Origin: Emticicia fluvialis
GTDB lineage: Bacteria; Bacteroidota; Bacteroidia; Cytophagales; Spirosomataceae
DNA: 64,000 nt
Assembly: GCF_024793945.1 (NCBI RefSeq)
Contig: NZ_JANUSD010000005.1
Coordinates: 186,001 to 250,000 of the forward strand
Direction of reading: 5' to 3'
Under the pieces are notes generated by a model. That model saw only the letters and a program-made list of their open reading frames with translations, was not told the origin of the DNA and did no database searches. The position numbers were made by a program, and so were the translations under genes. Of the stretch, positions 1 through 7,110 are shown piece by piece (the stretch's first letter is position 1; the number at the start of each line of letters is the position of its first letter).

Positions 1-258
1 TTCTTTCACGTATTGCCCTTCGTTTACATACACTTTTTTTATCATGCCTCCGGTTTTAAAGGCCAGTTTCATTTCTGATTTAGACGCTAATACACCGCTG
101 GCAACAATAGGTTCGCTAAGTGTTTTAATACTAGCATTCTGTACTTCAACCGGCAATACCTCTTCGGCTTCCTGCTGGGCAGTTTCTTTTTTCTTGCTGC
201 AGCTTACCAGTACAAGAAATAAGAATGCATAAATGAGCGGAAAAAATTTCTTTTTCAT
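1..258 (-). CDS. Efflux RND transporter periplasmic adaptor (membrane fusion) lipoprotein, N-terminal part
   Basis: Only the first 86 codons lie in the window; the gene runs off the left edge. The protein starts MKKKFFPLIYAFLFLVLVSC, a lipoprotein signal with lipobox LVSC, followed by a charged linker rich in Lys, Glu and Gln. The next stretch (LPVEVQNASIKTLSEPIVASG, then GGMIKKVYVNEGQYVKE) is the start of the barrel and lipoyl/hairpin region of HlyD/AcrA-type adaptors. Such adaptors bridge an inner-membrane RND pump and a TolC channel. It begins 11 bases after the oxidoreductase gene and follows a tolC gene on the same strand, so it probably belongs to one efflux operon whose pump gene would lie beyond the window edge (inference). 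Confidence 0.85.
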   Translation of the reverse strand, partial: MKKKFFPLIYAFLFLVLVSCSKKKETAQQEAEEVLPVEVQNASIKTLSEPIVASGVLASKSEMKLAFKTGGMIKKVYVNEGQYVKE

Positions 259-269
259 ATAAGGTCTGT

Positions 270-851
270 TTATTTCTGATTAAAGCCTGATTTTTCTATT
301 TTTTTGAGCCACTTTTTCCTGTACTCATCACTCGACAATCTTAACGGTCCAATGGTGGTGGTACGTACTGGTTTTATGCCGCAGAATTCTAATGTCATGT
401 GTTTCATAGCGTAATAGGTGGGTCGGCCGTTTACAAGCCAGTAATACCATGCCGGCTGGTCGAGTGTACTGATGATATGTGCGGTTTTACCTACCAGCAG
501 TTTATCCCACCACAGTGAATTATCGCGTTTGGCAAACACAATGCCCGGCAGAAAAACCCTGTCGAGAAAACCTTTCAGTAGGGCAGGAAATGACCCCCAC
601 CATACCGGATAGAAAAACACGAGGTGGTCGGCCCATTTTATTTTTTCAACCGACTCCAGTAAATCCGGCTCCAGTTCCATTCGTTTTCGGTAGCCATAGC
701 GCAGAATAGGGTCAAATTTCAAATCGGCTATAATTATTTCTTTTATTTCGGCGCCAGATGCGGTCAGGCCCTTCTTGTAAGCATCAAACAAAGCGAAATT
801 GAAACTCTCGCTATCAGGATGCCCTTGTATCAGTAGTACTTTTTTCATCAT
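270..851 (-). CDS. NAD(P)H dehydrogenase (quinone)-like flavodoxin-fold oxidoreductase
   Basis: About 193 residues. The N-terminus KKVLLIQGHPDSESFN is the phosphate-binding loop of the flavodoxin-like NQO/KefF/MdaB family, and FYPVWWGSFPALLKGFLDRV is the conserved segment lining the FMN and substrate site. Family members reduce quinones or other electrophiles with NAD(P)H in the cytoplasm. A start at 887 is possible but would overlap the preceding tolC gene by 26 bases; the ATG at 851 or the next one at 848 leaves a normal short spacer after the tolC stop and begins directly with the FMN-binding strand. It sits between tolC and the adaptor gene, which is an unusual place for this family. A role in detoxifying the pumped compound is an inference. 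Confidence 0.85.
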   Translation of the reverse strand: MMKKVLLIQGHPDSESFNFALFDAYKKGLTASGAEIKEIIIADLKFDPILRYGYRKRMELEPDLLESVEKIKWADHLVFFYPVWWGSFPALLKGFLDRVFLPGIVFAKRDNSLWWDKLLVGKTAHIISTLDQPAWYYWLVNGRPTYYAMKHMTLEFCGIKPVRTTTIGPLRLSSDEYRKKWLKKIEKSGFNQK

Positions 852-861
852 TTTTAAGAGA

Positions 862-2208
862 TTATCTGACAGCCCCAACTTTATCAAGCATGGCTTTTTT
901 TAGTAGTATGTCATATTTGGCAAGAGATTCTTGCAGCCGCGCCGTAATTACCTCGTTTTGTGCCCGTAGGTATTCTATTAAAATAGCCTGACCATTGCGA
1001 TACCGGCTGTCTACCACCTTAAAGTATTTGTCGGCTTTTAAAGTGCCGTCTTTAGCGGTTGGCAGGGTTTTCCGGGCGGCTTCCCACTCAAAATAAGCCT
1101 GCGACACCTGCAATTGAATCTGCTTCTGCACTTCGTCAAGTTTGGTTTCCAATAAATTCTTCTGAATTTTAGCCTGTTGAATTTTGGATTTTTTCTCGTA
1201 ACCATGAAAAACATCCCAGTTTAGCCCAATTTGCCCTATGGCGTAGGCCTGGTCTTTAAAGGTGTACCCCCTGCCCTGGAAGCCGGTGCTGCCACCCACA
1301 AAAACCTGTGGCCGAAATGCGTTCATTTGCTGCAGTTTAATGGCAGATTCAGTGGCCTGTATGTTGGCTTTTAACTGATTGATTTCCTGACGGTTCATTA
1401 TTGATTGTTCGCGGGCGGCCTCAATGTCTGTCCGGGTGTCGGCGTCAAGAAAAATGCTGTCAACCTGAATTTCAGTGCCGAAATCCCGGTTCATCAGAAA
1501 ATTAAGGTAGGCTTTTGCTGTATTACGGTTTTTGTCCATTGCGGCTACCTGCTGGTCAATTTTGCTTACCTCGTATTCTGCTGAATAAATTACATCTTTG
1601 GTAGCTACATTATTACTCACCAGTTTTTCATTCAGTTTTACAAAATCGTTCAGCACCTTGCGCGACACCTCAAATATCTTTTGCGCCTCTAGTGTTTGCA
1701 GATATTGCAGATAAGCGATTGTCATATTGTAACGTACTTCGTTTTCAATAATCCGCTTTCGGGCCTCCTGGGCTGTCAGCAAGTCGCGCTGAATGAGCAG
1801 ATTATAACGGATGTCGGTATTGTAAACCGGATACTGAAAAGTAAATTTGGTATCATGAAAATTGTTCGGAGCCAATTGCTCATTCACATTTTCTATCTGC
1901 GGAAAACTGTTAGAGTTGGTCAGTCTGTTCAGTGTAGAGTAAACGGGGTTCAGCAAGTCGCCAACGGGAAACGCTAAACGTCGGCCTCCTGCTGCCAGGG
2001 TATAATTAGGCGCAAAAGTAATTTTTGGCGAAAAATTAGCCTTGGCCTGTTTTACGTTCTCCTGTGCTTTCTCAATTTCAAGGGTTTCCTGTCTTAAAGC
2101 CAGATTATTTTTCAGTCCTTCCTGAATGTAGGATTCCAAAACCGGAGAAGTAATTTGCCCTGTGGCCACAAAAGGGCATAGAATGGCAATCAAAATGATT
2201 TTTTTCAT
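862..2208 (-). CDS. TolC family outer membrane efflux channel protein
   Basis: 448 residues, the usual length for the family. A signal peptide (MKKIILIAILCPFVATGQ) is followed by the repeated pattern of long amphipathic helices typical of TolC/OEP: ALRQETLEIEKAQENVKQAKANFSPKI in the first half and NQLKANIQATESAIKLQQMNAFRPQVFVGGS in the second. TolC trimers form the outer membrane exit duct for RND pumps. An operator-like 13-mer lies 26-38 bases upstream of the start, and a hairpin separates it from the thioesterase gene, so this gene probably has its own promoter within the efflux locus. The oxidoreductase and adaptor genes follow with gaps of about 10 bases. Confidence 0.92.
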   Translation of the reverse strand: MKKIILIAILCPFVATGQITSPVLESYIQEGLKNNLALRQETLEIEKAQENVKQAKANFSPKITFAPNYTLAAGGRRLAFPVGDLLNPVYSTLNRLTNSNSFPQIENVNEQLAPNNFHDTKFTFQYPVYNTDIRYNLLIQRDLLTAQEARKRIIENEVRYNMTIAYLQYLQTLEAQKIFEVSRKVLNDFVKLNEKLVSNNVATKDVIYSAEYEVSKIDQQVAAMDKNRNTAKAYLNFLMNRDFGTEIQVDSIFLDADTRTDIEAAREQSIMNRQEINQLKANIQATESAIKLQQMNAFRPQVFVGGSTGFQGRGYTFKDQAYAIGQIGLNWDVFHGYEKKSKIQQAKIQKNLLETKLDEVQKQIQLQVSQAYFEWEAARKTLPTAKDGTLKADKYFKVVDSRYRNGQAILIEYLRAQNEVITARLQESLAKYDILLKKAMLDKVGAVR

Positions 2209-2233
2209 ATCTCACTGACGCTTTTTCAATTAA

Positions 2234-2246
2234 TGAACAGTGTTAA
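2234..2246. promoter_or_regulatory. Predicted TetR operator upstream of tolC
   Basis: TGAACAGTGTTAA matches 12 of 13 positions of the perfect dyad TGAACAGTGTTCA found in front of the tetR gene at 3415-3427. TetR-family repressors usually bind such short inverted repeats over the promoters they control. The repeated site in one locus is seen directly; binding is inferred. Confidence 0.6.
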
Positions 2247-2264
2247 GTTATAGGCTCAAATAAA

Positions 2265-2282
2265 CCCGTCGTGTAAGACGGG
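2265..2282 (-). terminator. Hairpin downstream of the thioesterase gene
   Basis: CCCGTC and GACGGG form a 6-bp GC-rich stem with a 6-base loop just past the thioesterase stop. On the minus strand it is followed by GTTTATTTG, a weak T-rich tract. It probably ends or attenuates the tetR-thioesterase transcript before tolC. Confidence 0.5.
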
Positions 2283-2290
2283 CCTTATTT

Positions 2291-2725
2291 TTAGATTTTT
2301 ACGCTTGTTACCACCATGTTAGAGCTACACTTGGCTACTATTTTGTGGTCGGTGTTCAATATCTGGCATTCAATGTTAATAACAGTTTTACCTGCTCTGA
2401 TAATCTTTGACTTTACCAGCAATGTATCTCCTATTTTGGCAGGTAAAAGGTAGTCGGCATTCAGGTTTACGGTTGTGTAAAAGTTTTCCCGGCCCAGCAT
2501 AAAAACGGTCATGCCCATTATTTCGTCCATCATGGCGGCAGCCGTACCGCCGTGCAGAATTTTAGCCGGGTTTGTCATATCATCTCTTACTACAAATTCA
2601 ACCGTTACCGACCCTTCTTCTATTGATATTAATTTTCCATTGAGCCATCTGCCCAGTGCTGAGGGGCTTAGTTCAGAGGCATGTTTGCCAATATGTGATT
2701 TGAAATACTCAAGAACCTGACTCAT
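2291..2725 (-). CDS. PaaI-family hot-dog fold thioesterase
   Basis: 144 residues forming a single hot-dog domain. The central-helix motif HGGTAAAMMDEIMGM (about residues 58-72) is characteristic of PaaI/YbgC-like acyl-CoA thioesterases, including the conserved Gly-Gly and the Asp/Glu used in hydrolysis. The following strands (NLNADYLLPAKIGDTLLVKSK) also fit the fold. The substrate is not evident. It begins 35 bases after the tetR stop and so is probably cotranscribed with the regulator. Its presence suggests that the inducing or exported compound could be an acyl thioester or aromatic acid derivative, but that is only an inference. Confidence 0.88.
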   Translation of the reverse strand: MSQVLEYFKSHIGKHASELSPSALGRWLNGKLISIEEGSVTVEFVVRDDMTNPAKILHGGTAAAMMDEIMGMTVFMLGRENFYTTVNLNADYLLPAKIGDTLLVKSKIIRAGKTVINIECQILNTDHKIVAKCSSNMVVTSVKI

Positions 2726-2760
2726 CGGCGATGCATGTTTAAATAAATTGATAGAACAGT

Positions 2761-3378
2761 TTATATTTTACGTTTCAGTAATTCAACGAATCGCTCATAG
2801 GCATGTTGCAGGCGTGGAATACGCTCTGTTTCTTCAAACATGGTCGACCGTTTTTTCAGGTGAATAGTTACCAGCCCATGTACGGTTGCCCAGATCATTA
2901 ATGAGGTTCCCTCTACGTCATCTACTTCAAAATACCCGGCTTCAATGCATTCTTTTACTATTTGCCGAAGCATTTCAAAGGCAGCTCTGCCTTCTACCCA
3001 TATTTCTTCCCGGCACTCAATGGTTTCAATCGGCGACACCATCAGAAACATCAGCTCGTATAGTTCCGGATTCTCGAAGCCATATTCCAGATAATACCTG
3101 CCCATGTTGATTAATCTTTCAAACGGGTCTCGTATATTTAGTACTCTTTGAAACTGCTCAATTAGTTTCTGGAACGACTCATGATGTAAATCAAACAGCA
3201 ATTCACTTTTGTCTTTGTAATACAGATAGATTGTCCCGGGGCTATATTCAATGGCATCTGCAATATTCCGGATGCTTGTTTTTTCAAAACCCTGCTCAAT
3301 AAACAACCTTCGCGCGGCATCCATAATCAGGCGCTTCATTTCATGTTTCTCTCTTTCTTTTCTTTCGGCTATCCCCAT
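2761..3378 (-). CDS. TetR/AcrR family transcriptional regulator
   Basis: 205 residues. The N-terminal helix-turn-helix is clear: IMDAARRLFIEQGFEKTSIRNIADAIEYSPGTIYLYYKDKSELL (about residues 18-62) has the family consensus, including the recognition helix with YLYYKDK. The remaining 140 residues are the all-helical ligand-binding and dimerisation domain. It heads the efflux locus and carries a perfect 13-bp dyad in its own upstream region, repeated in front of tolC, which argues that it autoregulates and represses the pump genes. The ligand is unknown. Confidence 0.92.
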   Translation of the reverse strand: MGIAERKEREKHEMKRLIMDAARRLFIEQGFEKTSIRNIADAIEYSPGTIYLYYKDKSELLFDLHHESFQKLIEQFQRVLNIRDPFERLINMGRYYLEYGFENPELYELMFLMVSPIETIECREEIWVEGRAAFEMLRQIVKECIEAGYFEVDDVEGTSLMIWATVHGLVTIHLKKRSTMFEETERIPRLQHAYERFVELLKRKI

Positions 3379-3405
3379 CTGGCTCAGGTATTTTAATTAA
3401 CAATG

Positions 3406-3437
3406 CAAATAAAATGAACAGTGTTCAGTAAAGCAAA
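3406..3437 (-). promoter_or_regulatory. Promoter of tetR with operator dyad in its spacer
   Basis: On the minus strand TTTG (3434-3437) is followed after 20 bases by TTTATTTG (3406-3413), close to the Bacteroidota -33 and -7 elements. The spacer contains the perfect palindrome TGAACAGTGTTCA at 3415-3427 (6-bp arms around one central base). An operator inside the promoter spacer is the expected arrangement for TetR autorepression. Confidence 0.6.
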
Positions 3438-3493
3438 TTCTAATCAATTTTTTACATAAACGGAAGATATAAAATTTATTCGGCTTCAATACA

Positions 3494-3521
3494 AAAGGCT
3501 GCCTCAACAGAAACAGCCTTT
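3494..3521 (-). terminator. Rho-independent terminator of bshC
   Basis: AAAGGCTG and CAGCCTTT form an 8-bp stem with a 12-base loop. On the minus strand it is followed by a T-rich stretch and lies 22 bases after the bshC stop. Confidence 0.7.
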
Positions 3522-3542
3522 AGGTAATTATCTACAGTTCAA

Positions 3543-5087
3543 TCAAATTTCAATAATATTAAATTTATAATCCAGCGGAGCCAGCGAATCAAGCAGTTTT
3601 TGAATAAACTGGTGGTCGTTCAGGTAAAAATTCAGGAAATTCTCTTTTCTTTCCTGTAGCCCTCCACCCGGGAAGAGCCTTTCTTTAAGAGCCAGCAACT
3701 GGCTCACCGAGCTTTCCTGGTTACGTTCTTCGGCGCGTTTAATACGTTTTTCCAGGTGTTCCAGCGCATTGATGCTCTTGGCCTTAACGCCTTCAACGGG
3801 ACCTTTCATGGTTGCTTCAATGATTGTGGCCTTTTTCAGAATCCTTTCGAAAATGTCATTTATTTCATCAATTTCAAAAGCCAGACTCAGCGATTTCCTA
3901 GAGTTTTTTTCTACAAAACTTTTTCTGAGTGTAACTTCATCAGCAAACAGTTCTTCGGTGGTAATACCCAGTTTGTCTATTTTTTTTCGGCTGGCCTCGT
4001 TCACTACTAAAGCAAAGTTACGGGGCATCAGCAACGGAAACGATTCCTGATAATGGTCAAACACGCCTTTCAGTTGTAGCCAGTAAGGTACTTCTGATGG
4101 CCCGCCAATATAAGCAAGATTAGGCAGGATGGTCTCCTGATAGAGAGGCCGAAGCACCACATTCGGGCTGAATCTCTCCGGATTAGTTTCAATTAGCTGG
4201 ATTATCTCGGCTTCTGAAAAACTAGTGTCTGTATGTAGTACTTTATATTGGTTGTCTTCTTTTACAATGCGTTCTCTTGTGCTGTCTTCCAGATAAAAGA
4301 AGTTAATTTCGCGAGGGGTAATTTGTGTGTGGTAGCCAAGTGCCTGTAGTTGATCAGAAGTGCTTTTTACAATATGGCTGGCTGAATGCTGAAGAATGTC
4401 GTCTTTTATAACCGGGGCGAAGAGGGCTTTCAAATCTGCCGAGTCGGCATCAAGGCATATCAGGCCCTGGTCTTGAAACAGATGGCTCATGTAACATCGT
4501 ACCGCATTGGCCAGTGTGTCATGGTTCAGATAGGCATTCTGAAAAAACTCTACCCGTTCGGGTATCTGGTCACAAATGGCGCGCAGCTCCTTAGGATTCA
4601 TGCGTCCTACGGCTCCTTTCTGGGTGGTTTCCCACTTATAGTTTTTACCGAAAAGGTTGAAAACCGAAATCTCGTCGAAATCATGGTCTTCACTGGCCAT
4701 CCAGTAAACAGGTACAAAATTATAGTCTGGAAATGCGTCTTTTAATTGTTTAGCCAGGTTAATGATGGTTACAATCTTGTAAATAACATAAAGCGGACCT
4801 GTAAAGATATTCAGCTGGTGGCCGGTGGTTACAGTAAAGGTTTTATCATCTAATAATAAAGAGAAATCGGGTTTTGAATCAAGATTGGCATATTGTTTTT
4901 CCAGAACCGAAACCAGGGTCTGGCGTTTTTCCTGCGTGAAAGCCCTTGATTGAATAGCTTTTCTGAATCCTTCAATGTCAGGATATTGATTATAGAAAGA
5001 AGTAAGCGTCTCGTTTTTTGTGATATAATCTAAAAACAATTTCGGGAAAGCGCCAACGGCTTTCAAGTCTAAGGTCTGCAAAGGCAT
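3543..5087 (-). CDS. bshC: Bacillithiol biosynthesis cysteine-adding enzyme BshC
   Basis: 514 residues, typical for BshC (formerly YllA). Recognisable segments are the Rossmann-like N-terminal part TVTTGHQLNIFTGPLYVIYK (about residue 85), FVPVYWMASEDHDFDEI, and the C-terminal coiled coil (about residues 410-480) used for dimerisation. BshC adds cysteine to glucosaminyl-malate in the last step of bacillithiol synthesis, giving the low-molecular-weight thiol used in place of glutathione by many Bacteroidota and Firmicutes. bshA and bshB are not in this window. It appears to be a single-gene unit with its own terminator. Confidence 0.92.
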   Translation of the reverse strand: MPLQTLDLKAVGAFPKLFLDYITKNETLTSFYNQYPDIEGFRKAIQSRAFTQEKRQTLVSVLEKQYANLDSKPDFSLLLDDKTFTVTTGHQLNIFTGPLYVIYKIVTIINLAKQLKDAFPDYNFVPVYWMASEDHDFDEISVFNLFGKNYKWETTQKGAVGRMNPKELRAICDQIPERVEFFQNAYLNHDTLANAVRCYMSHLFQDQGLICLDADSADLKALFAPVIKDDILQHSASHIVKSTSDQLQALGYHTQITPREINFFYLEDSTRERIVKEDNQYKVLHTDTSFSEAEIIQLIETNPERFSPNVVLRPLYQETILPNLAYIGGPSEVPYWLQLKGVFDHYQESFPLLMPRNFALVVNEASRKKIDKLGITTEELFADEVTLRKSFVEKNSRKSLSLAFEIDEINDIFERILKKATIIEATMKGPVEGVKAKSINALEHLEKRIKRAEERNQESSVSQLLALKERLFPGGGLQERKENFLNFYLNDHQFIQKLLDSLAPLDYKFNIIEI

Positions 5088-5284
5088 AAATAAGGCTCGA
5101 TTTCTTTATTTTTCTGATAACAAGAAAATGATTAGACAGGTTTCAAATTACCTGAGTGGGTAAAACTATTTACCCCATTCCGGTATATTAATGACTAAAA
5201 GGTCTACGTATAATTGTACAACGAAAACCCAAACATATATTTATAACCGGCACCTCATTTTTTACCTCCGGGCTTGGCGGGTTC

Positions 5285-7051
5285 TTACAGGTACATGCCC
5301 TCAATTAAATCTTTGTATTTCTGGGTAATCACTTTTCGTTTCGGCTTAAGGGTAGGGGTTATTTCACCGTCCTCTATGGTCCATGCTTTGGGTAAAAGTT
5401 CAATTTTCTTTACTTGCTCGTAAGGGGCAAATTCTTTGTTGAAACGATGCACCTCATCCAGAATCAGTTTATGTACCTCAGGCTTTTTGGCCATTTCGGC
5501 ATCAGTGGTATATAATATGCCATGAGCTGCGCACCACTCTTTCAGGGCGGTAAATTCAGGTACTATCAATGCAGAAGGAAACTTCTCTCCTTCGCCCACC
5601 ACTATAATTTGCTCAACATAAACAGACTCCTTTATTTTGTTTTCTAAAACCTGCGGAGCTACATATTTACCACCCGATGTCTTGAAAATCTCTTTCTTGC
5701 GGTCTGTTATTTTCAGGTAACGACCTTCTTCCAGTTTGCCAATATCGCCGGTGTGCAACCAGCCGTCAGCATCTATGGCTTCATGGGTTAGTTCGGGCAG
5801 GTTGTAGTACCCCAGCATAACGTTGGGGCCTTTAAAAAGAATTTCTCCGTCGTCTGCTATCTTTACTGTTCCGCCATCAATAATTGGCCCAACGGTTCCA
5901 ATCCGCAAATCAAGTGGTTGGGTTCTGTTGGTAGCTATTACCGGCGATGCTTCCGTCATGCCATATCCTTCAGAAACCGGAATACCCGCCGCCCAGAAAA
6001 CCCTTGCCAGACGTGGCTGCAAAGCGGCTGCTCCTGAGCATACCAGCCTGATGTTACCACCCAGCGCCTCTTGCCATTTGCTGAATACGAGTTTCTGCAT
6101 CAGTTTTAGCTGTACGTTATACCACCAGCCGGCATTTACGTTGGGGTCATATTGCAGGCCCAGTTCAAGTGCCCGGAAGAAAATACGGCGTTTTAAACCG
6201 CTTAATTCATATCCTTTGGCCACTATTTTATCGTAAACTTTTTCAAGCAGGCGGGGTACTGTGGTAAAAATCTGTGGTTGCACGTCTTTCAGGTCTTCGG
6301 CAATGGTGTTCATGTTCTGGGCATAATAAATAGAAGTACCCGTACGCATATACAGATACAGCACCATGCGCTCATACACGTGGTTTAATGGCAGAAAACT
6401 TAAAGCTTTGCAGGATGGGTCAATCGGGAAATAGTTTTTGCAGGCTTCAAAGTTACTGATCAGGTTTTGATGCGACAGCATAACGCCTTTGGGCCTGCCG
6501 GTTGTGCCTGATGTATAAATGAGGGTCAGTAAATCATCTGTTCTGATTGATTTTTTTATTTCTTCTATTGCTGATTTGTTTTCAGGCGTTTCGTTCTCTG
6601 CTACCTCCTTCCAGTGGCTGGCTCCACTAATTTTATCAAAAGTGAAAATAGTTTTCACCGAAGCTACTTCTCTGGCTGCCTCTTTTGCCCTTTCGTATAG
6701 GGTCTGGTCTCCGGTAAAAACATAAGAGACGCCTGCATCCTGAAAAATGTACCTGTAATCTTCAACAGTAATATTTGGGTAGAGAGGCACATTAACAGCG
6801 CCTACCTGTTGCATGCCAAAATCTATGATGTTCCATTCCGGGCGGCTCTCTGAAATAACAGCAATTTTATCGCCTTTTTTTACCCCCAGTTTCAACAAAC
6901 CGTAGCTGAAACTGTTAACACTTTCAATAAAGTCAGTAGCCGGAACTTTTACCCATTCTCCGTTTATTTTTGATGCAAAAACATCGGGTTTATTATGAAG
7001 GGCAATAGATTCGGTTAGTAATTCAAATACACGGTTAATAGGGTTACTCAT
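5285..7051 (-). CDS. Long-chain fatty acid--CoA ligase (AMP-forming)
   Basis: 588 residues. The AMP-binding P-loop motif YTSGTTGRPKGVMLSH lies at about residues 179-194, the adenylate motif GYGMTEASPVIATN at about 360, and the hinge GDIGKLEEGRYLKITDRKKEIFKTSGGKYV at about 440-470 leads into the small C-terminal domain. This is the FAA1/FadD15 type of long-chain acyl-CoA synthetase. It activates fatty acids to acyl-CoA for degradation or lipid synthesis in the cytoplasm or at the inner membrane. No signal peptide is present. It stands between bshC and priA with gaps of about 200 and 60 bases, and no beta-oxidation genes are adjacent. Confidence 0.92.
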   Translation of the reverse strand: MSNPINRVFELLTESIALHNKPDVFASKINGEWVKVPATDFIESVNSFSYGLLKLGVKKGDKIAVISESRPEWNIIDFGMQQVGAVNVPLYPNITVEDYRYIFQDAGVSYVFTGDQTLYERAKEAAREVASVKTIFTFDKISGASHWKEVAENETPENKSAIEEIKKSIRTDDLLTLIYTSGTTGRPKGVMLSHQNLISNFEACKNYFPIDPSCKALSFLPLNHVYERMVLYLYMRTGTSIYYAQNMNTIAEDLKDVQPQIFTTVPRLLEKVYDKIVAKGYELSGLKRRIFFRALELGLQYDPNVNAGWWYNVQLKLMQKLVFSKWQEALGGNIRLVCSGAAALQPRLARVFWAAGIPVSEGYGMTEASPVIATNRTQPLDLRIGTVGPIIDGGTVKIADDGEILFKGPNVMLGYYNLPELTHEAIDADGWLHTGDIGKLEEGRYLKITDRKKEIFKTSGGKYVAPQVLENKIKESVYVEQIIVVGEGEKFPSALIVPEFTALKEWCAAHGILYTTDAEMAKKPEVHKLILDEVHRFNKEFAPYEQVKKIELLPKAWTIEDGEITPTLKPKRKVITQKYKDLIEGMYL

Positions 7052-7110
7052 GTTAACAGGGGTTTGGTTGGGCGCAAATTTAAGAAAAAAACAACGGCAG
7101 CCATAAAATG

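Noticed and set aside
5157..5177. Hairpin GGGTAAA/TTTACCC between the acyl-CoA ligase and bshC genes
   Set aside because: Only 7 bp with no T tract on the minus strand and more than 100 bases past the stop; not supported as a terminator.
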